Source of the DNA: Candidatus Woesearchaeota archaeon
GTDB lineage: Archaea > Nanobdellota > Nanobdellia > Woesearchaeales > ARS49
Assembly (NCBI GenBank): GCA_016203345.1
Contig: JACQMZ010000048.1
Location: 1 to 10,298 of the forward strand
Length of the DNA: 10,298 nt
Reading direction: 5' to 3'
Position numbers and translations under genes: made by a program. Below, piece after piece: positions 6,259 through 10,298 of the stretch. Each line of letters begins with the position of its first letter. Within the stretch, counting starts at the first letter, position 1. Under the pieces are notes generated by a model. The model did no database searches and had not been told where the DNA came from. It was given only the letters and a program-made list of their open reading frames with translations.

Positions 6259-7389
6259 ATGACTGCAACACTTCTCTCCCACGAGCCAGACTGGCTCATC
6301 ACCCACCGGAAAAAATCCCTTGACGCATTCACCGCACTCCCTGCACCACTCTTCAAGTACGGCATAGGCATTTTTGTAGACACGAGCATGCACGATTTCA
6401 GCAGACTCAGAACAGATGCACCTGAGGAACTTGCCATCAGCGCACCATGCGAAGTTGTTGTCACGCCACTTGCCCAAGCAATAAAGGAAAATCCAGGCTA
6501 TTTCCGCGCATTTCTTTCAAATGTTCCGCAAGACAAGTTCCTCACCCTCCACCACGCATTCTTCAACAGCGGCGTCGTCCTCCGCATTCCCGCACACACG
6601 ACCGTTTCTCAGCCGATCATGATCACCGGCGATCTTGACCGCCCCCTCATCGACTTTGTTTTTGTCATCGCAGAACCAAACAGCACGGCAACCATCATCG
6701 ACTGCGCACAATCCTCTGTCTATTCCAGCCACGTTGTTCACATCAGCGCACAAGACAAGTCACGCGTGACATACGTCACCCACCAAAACAACGACGAACG
6801 CACCCTGGTGCACTCGCGCAAAGAAGCAGACGTGTCCAGCGACGCACACGTCACGTGGATCGATTCCACGCTCGGCACACGGTTCACCCACTCCACAACA
6901 CTCACCCGCCTCAACCAGCAAGGCGCTGAAAGCCACACGCACGGGCTCTTCCTCGGCACAGGACAACACGTGTTTGACATCAACACGCAAACACTCCACA
7001 ACGCCCCAAAAACAACATCCACGATGACCACGCGCGGCGCGCTCAGCGGAAACGCAAAAGCAGTCTACCGCGGACTCGTACGCATTGAACAACACGCCCG
7101 CGGCTCCAACGGTCACCAAAAAGAAGACACGCTTCTCCTCAGCAAAAACGCAGAAGCAGACGCTGTTCCTTATCTCGAAATTAACACAAACGACGTCACG
7201 TGCAGCCACGGCGCCACCATCGGACGCGTCAACAACGAACAACTCTTCTACCTCATGAGCAGAGGAGTGACAGAAGCAGACGCCAAGCGCGCCATCATCG
7301 AAGGATTCTTCGAACCCATCATCAACCACATCACGCACAGCCCACACCAAGACGCTATCAGAAACACTATCAGCAGGCAAACGCTATGA
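6259..7389 (+). CDS. sufD: SufD, Fe-S cluster assembly scaffold subunit
   Basis: SufD pairs with SufB and two SufC to form the cytosolic cluster-assembly complex. This 376-residue protein has the SufBD beta-helix core and ends like SufB (NEQLFYLMSRGVTEADA). H317 in VTCSHGATIG corresponds to the histidine of E. coli SufD that helps form the cluster at the SufB-SufD interface. It keeps SufD features such as a shorter, divergent N-terminus (LLSHEPDWLITHRKKSLDAF) and TRGALSGNAKAVYRGLVRI in the middle. ATG 6259 follows the sufB stop by 4 bases and the next gene starts at its stop with an ATGA overlap, so translation is probably coupled. No strong Shine-Dalgarno site precedes it. It could only otherwise be a second SufB, which is unlikely because it has His in place of the SufB Glu at the shared motif. 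Confidence 0.93.
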   Translation: MTATLLSHEPDWLITHRKKSLDAFTALPAPLFKYGIGIFVDTSMHDFSRLRTDAPEELAISAPCEVVVTPLAQAIKENPGYFRAFLSNVPQDKFLTLHHAFFNSGVVLRIPAHTTVSQPIMITGDLDRPLIDFVFVIAEPNSTATIIDCAQSSVYSSHVVHISAQDKSRVTYVTHQNNDERTLVHSRKEADVSSDAHVTWIDSTLGTRFTHSTTLTRLNQQGAESHTHGLFLGTGQHVFDINTQTLHNAPKTTSTMTTRGALSGNAKAVYRGLVRIEQHARGSNGHQKEDTLLLSKNAEADAVPYLEINTNDVTCSHGATIGRVNNEQLFYLMSRGVTEADAKRAIIEGFFEPIINHITHSPHQDAIRNTISRQTL

Positions 7390-8615
7390 TATTCCAACAA
7401 ACGCTTCACGTTGAACAGCTCAAATCAGACTTTCCAATACTCGCTCAACAAGTACACGGCAAACCGCTCGTCTACCTTGACAACGGAGCCACAACCCAAA
7501 AACCACGCCGAGTCATTGAGGCCATGAACACATATTATCACGAGTACAACGCAAACGTTCATCGCGGATTATACAATCTCAGCGCACAAGCCACGCACGC
7601 ATACGAAGAATCCCACCGAAAAGTCGCCGAATTCATCGGCGCGTCATTCGAAGAAGTCATCTTCACCAAAGGAACAACAGAAAGCCTCAACCTGCTCGCG
7701 TACTCGCTCGGCAACACCCTCCAGCCAGGCGACGAAATCGTGCTCACACAACTTGAACACCACAGCAACATCGTCCCCTGGCAGCAACTCGCCAAACGCA
7801 AAGGACTTGTCCTGAAATACATCAAGCTTACGCCAGACTTCCACATTGACCTCGCCCATGCCCGTGAGATTGTAACTCCGCGCACAAAAATTGTATCTGT
7901 CGCACACGCGTCCAATGTCCTTGGCACTATCGCTCCAGTCAAGGAACTTGCGCGCATCGCACATGACAACGGCGCACTTTTCATCGTAGACGGCGCACAA
8001 AGCGTGCCACACATGCCAATTAATGTGCGAGAGATCGACTGCGACTTCTTCGCATTCTCAGGCCACAAAATGTACGGTCCCACAGGCATTGGCGTCCTGT
8101 ACGGCAAACGACACCTGCTCGAACGCATGGACCCTTTCCTGTTTGGCGGCGACATGATTCGCGAAGTGCATTTTACGCACTCCACATGGAACGACCTGCC
8201 GTGGAAATTCGAAGCAGGCACGCCCAACATCGCAGAAGCAGTCGGACTTGCAGCAGCAATAGACTATCTCACCGGTGTCGGGATGCGCCACGTCCAGGAA
8301 TATGAAGCAGACTTGACCGCATACGCACACCAAAAACTGTCATCGCTCAAAGGAATCACCGTGCTTGGCCCCAAAGGAGCAAGAGGCAGTGTTCTGTCTT
8401 TCACCATCGACGGCATTCACCCCCACGACGCCAGCACCCTCCTTGACAGGGAAGGCATCGCTGTCAGAGGTGGACACCACTGCGCCATGCCCCTCATGGG
8501 CCTGCTCGGCATCACCGGCACCGTGCGCGCCAGCCTCTCGTTTTACAACACGCACGAAGACATCGACAAGTTAGCGGCCGCAATCATCAAAGCACAAGAG
8601 GTATTTGGCGTATGA
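7386..8615 (+). CDS. sufS: SufS, cysteine desulfurase (PLP-dependent, class II)
   Basis: SufS removes sulfur from L-cysteine as a persulfide and passes it to SufU or SufB. The 409-residue length is typical. The PLP-binding Lys is K228 in AFSGHKMYGPTGIGVLYG, preceded by the pocket segments FIVDGAQSVPH and AHASNVLGT. The catalytic Cys is C366 in RGGHHCAMPLM, the SufS-type RxGHHCAxP signature rather than the NifS/IscS loop, so this is the class II enzyme. The start at ATG 7386 shares four bases (ATGA) with the sufD stop, and the same overlap links it to sufU. Many archaea with SufBC lack a neighbouring desulfurase; here the complete set is in one operon, similar to Firmicutes-type suf clusters. 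The protein looks intact. Confidence 0.95.
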   Translation: MIFQQTLHVEQLKSDFPILAQQVHGKPLVYLDNGATTQKPRRVIEAMNTYYHEYNANVHRGLYNLSAQATHAYEESHRKVAEFIGASFEEVIFTKGTTESLNLLAYSLGNTLQPGDEIVLTQLEHHSNIVPWQQLAKRKGLVLKYIKLTPDFHIDLAHAREIVTPRTKIVSVAHASNVLGTIAPVKELARIAHDNGALFIVDGAQSVPHMPINVREIDCDFFAFSGHKMYGPTGIGVLYGKRHLLERMDPFLFGGDMIREVHFTHSTWNDLPWKFEAGTPNIAEAVGLAAAIDYLTGVGMRHVQEYEADLTAYAHQKLSSLKGITVLGPKGARGSVLSFTIDGIHPHDASTLLDREGIAVRGGHHCAMPLMGLLGITGTVRASLSFYNTHEDIDKLAAAIIKAQEVFGV

Positions 8616-9094
8616 CAATTATTGATCCCATGCAAATCGGAGACAGGGAACTGACAGAGGAAGAAGAAATTTACAAGGAAAACATCCTCGACCACTACAA
8701 GCACCCGCGCAACACAGGCACGCTTCCTGAGTGTACAGTACACCACCATGAACACAACCCGTTGTGCGGCGACCGCATCGAAATCTTCCTCACATTCACC
8801 GACGAAACATGCACAGACGCGAAATTTGTTGGGCAAGGATGCGCCATCAGCCAAGCCAGCATGAGCATGCTCTCGGAACAGCTCAAAGGAAAAACTGTAG
8901 ACGACATCAAACGCATCACGAGCGACGATATCCTCTCCCTGCTCGGCATCCCAGTCGGCATCGTCAGAATCAAATGCGCGTTGCTTTCTCTGAAAACCGT
9001 ACATGTGGGAATTTCTCACTGGGAGAATTTTACGAATTCGGCGACTACGTCGCCTCATTCAGTAAAATTCACGGAGACAGGTGAATTGCCATGA
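8612..9094 (+). CDS. sufU: SufU (IscU-fold) sulfur-transfer or scaffold protein, with C-terminal extension
   Basis: SufU-type proteins accept sulfur from SufS, or act as scaffold, through three cysteines. All are present: C52 in NPLCGDRI with D54, C77 in VGQGCAISQAS, and C122 in VRIKCALLSLKTV. The N-terminal YKENILDHYKHPRNTG is the usual IscU/SufU start. The 18-residue spacer typical of SufU compared with IscU can be judged only by alignment. The family normally ends shortly after the third cysteine; here about 30 more residues follow, of which roughly residues 138-153 are encoded by a large palindrome (9025-9070). The low-complexity-looking ENFTNSATTSPHSVKFTE probably is repeat-derived. ATG 8612 overlaps the sufS stop as ATGA, with GAGGT at 8598-8602 as a ribosome site. 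The stop overlaps sufC as ATGA. Confidence 0.9.
   Translation: MTIIDPMQIGDRELTEEEEIYKENILDHYKHPRNTGTLPECTVHHHEHNPLCGDRIEIFLTFTDETCTDAKFVGQGCAISQASMSMLSEQLKGKTVDDIKRITSDDILSLLGIPVGIVRIKCALLSLKTVHVGISHWENFTNSATTSPHSVKFTETGELP
9025..9070. repeat. Palindromic repeat in the 3' end of sufU
   Basis: This 46-base imperfect palindrome pairs GAATTTTAC (9025-9033) with GTAAAATTC (9062-9070), then, past a bulged A at 9061, GAAT with ATTC, then a 2x2 internal loop, then GGCGAC with GTCGCC around a TAC loop: 19 base pairs in all. It sits 20 bases before the sufC start and is translated as part of SufU. It is related in sequence and fold to the element at 9811-9848. Confidence 0.75.
9080..9084 (+). promoter_or_regulatory. 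Ribosome-binding site for sufC
   Basis: GGTGA ends 6 bases before ATG 9091. The longer string GGTGAATT (9080-9087) is repeated at 9850-9857 just before the next gene, so both palindromes are followed by the same ribosome-site context. Confidence 0.5.
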
Positions 9095-9861
9095 CAAAAA
9101 CTCTCCGCATTGAAGACCTTCACGTCAGCGTTGCCGGCAAACAAATCCTCAAAGGCGTAACGCTGGAGATCACCACAGGCACTGTTCACGCACTCATGGG
9201 ACCGAACGGCTCAGGAAAAAGCACGCTCGCACACGTCCTCATGGGACACCCAAAATACACTGTTGAAAAAGGCAGAATATTTCTGGACGACAAGGACATC
9301 ACCCACCTGCCACCAAACGAGCGGGCAAAACTCGGACTGTTCCTCAGCTTCCAATATCCTGCAGAAATCACAGGCGTCAAAATCACCAGCTTCCTCCGCA
9401 CGGCCTACAACACGCTCCACAACACCAACATGTCTGTAGTTGAGTTCCACAAACTCCTCAAACAAACCATGACAGAACTCGCCATGAACCCGGACATGAT
9501 CAAACGCTGTCTCAACGAAGGATTCTCCGGCGGGGAAAAGAAACGCACAGAAATCCTCCAGCTCCTGCTGTTCAAGCCCGCGTTTGCCATTCTCGACGAA
9601 ACAGATTCAGGTTTGGACGTTGACGCGCTTCGAATTGTCGCAGAAGGCATCAACAAAGCCCGCGGAAAAGACATGGGCATCCTCGTCATCACCCATTACA
9701 ATAGGATTCTTGACTACCTTGCGCCAGACAAAGTCCACATCATGCGAGACGGAAAAATCCTCAAAACAGGCGGGCCTAATCTCGCAAAACAGATTGAAAG
9801 TCAAGGATACGAATTTTCCGAGTTCGCTTCGCTCACTCAGGAAAATTCTGGTGAATTATGA
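9091..9861 (+). CDS. sufC: SufC, ABC-type ATPase of the Suf scaffold
   Basis: SufC powers conformational change of the SufBCD complex in the cytosol; it is an ABC ATPase without membrane segments. The 256 residues include Walker A GPNGSGKST (37-45), Q-loop Q88 in SFQYP, the family signature FSGGEKKRTEILQ (145-157), Walker B and D-loop AILDETDSGLDVD with D169 and E170, and H-loop H202 in VITHYN. All catalytic residues are present. The core ends at GY (239-240), where SufC proteins usually finish within a few residues; here EFSEFASLTQENSGEL follows, almost wholly encoded by the palindrome 9811-9848. ATG 9091 overlaps the sufU stop as ATGA. The fifth place in the suf order is unusual, as sufC most often leads or precedes sufB/D. 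Confidence 0.95.
   Translation: MTKTLRIEDLHVSVAGKQILKGVTLEITTGTVHALMGPNGSGKSTLAHVLMGHPKYTVEKGRIFLDDKDITHLPPNERAKLGLFLSFQYPAEITGVKITSFLRTAYNTLHNTNMSVVEFHKLLKQTMTELAMNPDMIKRCLNEGFSGGEKKRTEILQLLLFKPAFAILDETDSGLDVDALRIVAEGINKARGKDMGILVITHYNRILDYLAPDKVHIMRDGKILKTGGPNLAKQIESQGYEFSEFASLTQENSGEL
9811..9848. repeat. Palindromic repeat in the 3' end of sufC
   Basis: GAATTTTCC (9811-9819) pairs with GGAAAATTC (9840-9848); past a bulged A at 9839, GAGT (9820-9823) pairs with ACTC (9835-9838), leaving an 11-base loop with CGCTTCGCT. The design matches 9025-9070, including the bulged A. Two pairs differ in a compensated way: A9032-T9063 against C9818-G9841, and A9036-T9058 against G9822-C9836. It lies 9 bases before the next start codon and encodes the SufC tail. 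Confidence 0.75.
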
Positions 9862-10148
9862 TTATTACAAAAGACAACGTGATTGAAGCGCTGAAAAAAG
9901 TAGAGGATCCAGAATTGTTGATCGATGTTTGGACCCTGGGACTAATTTATGACATGGTGGTGCAAGAATCTGACGTGAACATCAAGATGACCTTTACCAG
10001 TCCACTATGCCCGTACGGACCACTGCTTGTTGAAGACATGAAACGCAAACTTGCAGACATAGGCGTCAAGCAAACACACGTCGAAATCGTCTTCGAACCC
10101 CCCTGGCAGCCAAACGAAGAAGTCAAAGAAATGCTTGGGCTGCCGTGA
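9858..10148 (+). CDS. SufT/MIP18-like (DUF59) Fe-S assembly protein
   Basis: This 96-residue protein has the DUF59 pattern: VEDPELLIDVWTLGLIYD near the N-terminus with conserved acidic residues D17, E19 and D23, then MTFTSPLCPYGPLL with C51. Members include SufT, PaaD and the eukaryotic MIP18 (CIAO2) proteins, which help mature or target Fe-S proteins. As the last gene of the suf operon it is best called SufT-like; the exact client cannot be read from sequence. The length fits a single DUF59 domain without extra modules. ATG 9858 shares ATGA with the sufC stop, and GGTGA at 9850-9854 lies upstream at a rather short spacing of 3 bases. Unlike SufU and SufC it has no repeat-derived tail. Confidence 0.85.
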   Translation: MIITKDNVIEALKKVEDPELLIDVWTLGLIYDMVVQESDVNIKMTFTSPLCPYGPLLVEDMKRKLADIGVKQTHVEIVFEPPWQPNEEVKEMLGLP

Positions 10149-10214
10149 GGGAATTTACCAAAGCCGAGCCAAAGAATAATGAGGCATTGATTCTTATAGT
10201 AAATCGCATAAATT

Positions 10215-10260
10215 GAGAACTTTGAAAAACTCCGCTTCGCTTCGTTTTTTCAAAGTTCTC
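10215..10260. terminator. Long hairpin after the suf operon, probable terminator
   Basis: GAGAACTTTGAAAAAC (10215-10230) pairs with GTTTTTTCAAAGTTCTC (10244-10260), 15 perfect pairs plus one C-G past a single bulged T, around a 13-base loop containing CGCTTCGCT. The right arm has a run of six T on the plus strand and the bases 10263-10269 are seven A, giving T runs in both directions. It lies 66 bases after the last stop. It may end transcription of the operon, and perhaps of a convergent gene outside the window. Confidence 0.55.
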
Positions 10261-10298
10261 TGAAAAAAAGTGGTTTTTGAGTTGACTGACGTGATGTG

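Noticed and set aside
6760..7380. Long minus-strand open frame opposite sufD
   Set aside because: It is a shadow of sufD with no recognisable domain; Val- and Cys-rich composition is typical of the antisense of this codon usage.
7559..8230. Long minus-strand open frame opposite sufS
   Set aside because: It is antisense to a clearly conserved PLP enzyme and has no domain or promoter.
1..10298. tRNA, rRNA, CRISPR array or transposase
   Set aside because: No cloverleaf, rRNA-like segment, regularly spaced direct repeat or transposase-like protein was seen on either strand.

Overview
The window most likely comes from an archaeon, probably an uncultured lineage; no RNA gene is present to fix the phylum. 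The sequence shows strong TATA boxes (TTTATAAA, TTATATATAA, TTTTTAAG) centred about 25-30 bases upstream of start codons that have almost no 5' leader, which is the archaeal leaderless promoter layout. It also carries a VapB antitoxin of an archaeal type, and genes further down the long operon use Shine-Dalgarno sites (GGAGGTGA, GGTGA).

Bases 1-3240 are an accessory stretch. Two divergent small membrane-associated proteins (53-448 minus, 504-863 plus) share one palindromic TATA box. A VapBC toxin-antitoxin pair follows on the minus strand (860-1481). Next come a probably frameshifted small ORF (1547-1719), an M16-family zinc-protease pseudogene (1770-2883) broken by a deletion with frameshift and by an in-frame stop, and a small helical hypothetical protein (2958-3203).

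Bases 3237-10148 form one tightly packed operon for iron-sulfur cluster assembly. The order is HTH regulator, sufB, sufD, sufS, sufU, sufC and a SufT/MIP18-like gene. The regulator overlaps sufB by 23 bases, and the sufD/S, S/U, U/C and C/T junctions are each four-base ATGA overlaps. SufS supplies sulfur from cysteine, SufU is a U-type scaffold or sulfur-transfer protein, SufBCD is the scaffold with its ATPase, and the DUF59 protein probably helps cluster maturation or transfer. The only promoter seen lies before the regulator. It carries a perfect 11-bp inverted repeat that covers the regulator's start codon, so the whole pathway is probably autoregulated from there.

Three features stand out. 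SufB is interrupted by a complete 402-residue intein with a LAGLIDADG homing endonuclease. A perfect operator sits on the leaderless start of the operon. Two related palindromes, with base changes compensated on both arms, lie inside the 3' ends of sufU and sufC just before the next start codon, so they are translated as C-terminal extensions. A long hairpin follows the last gene.
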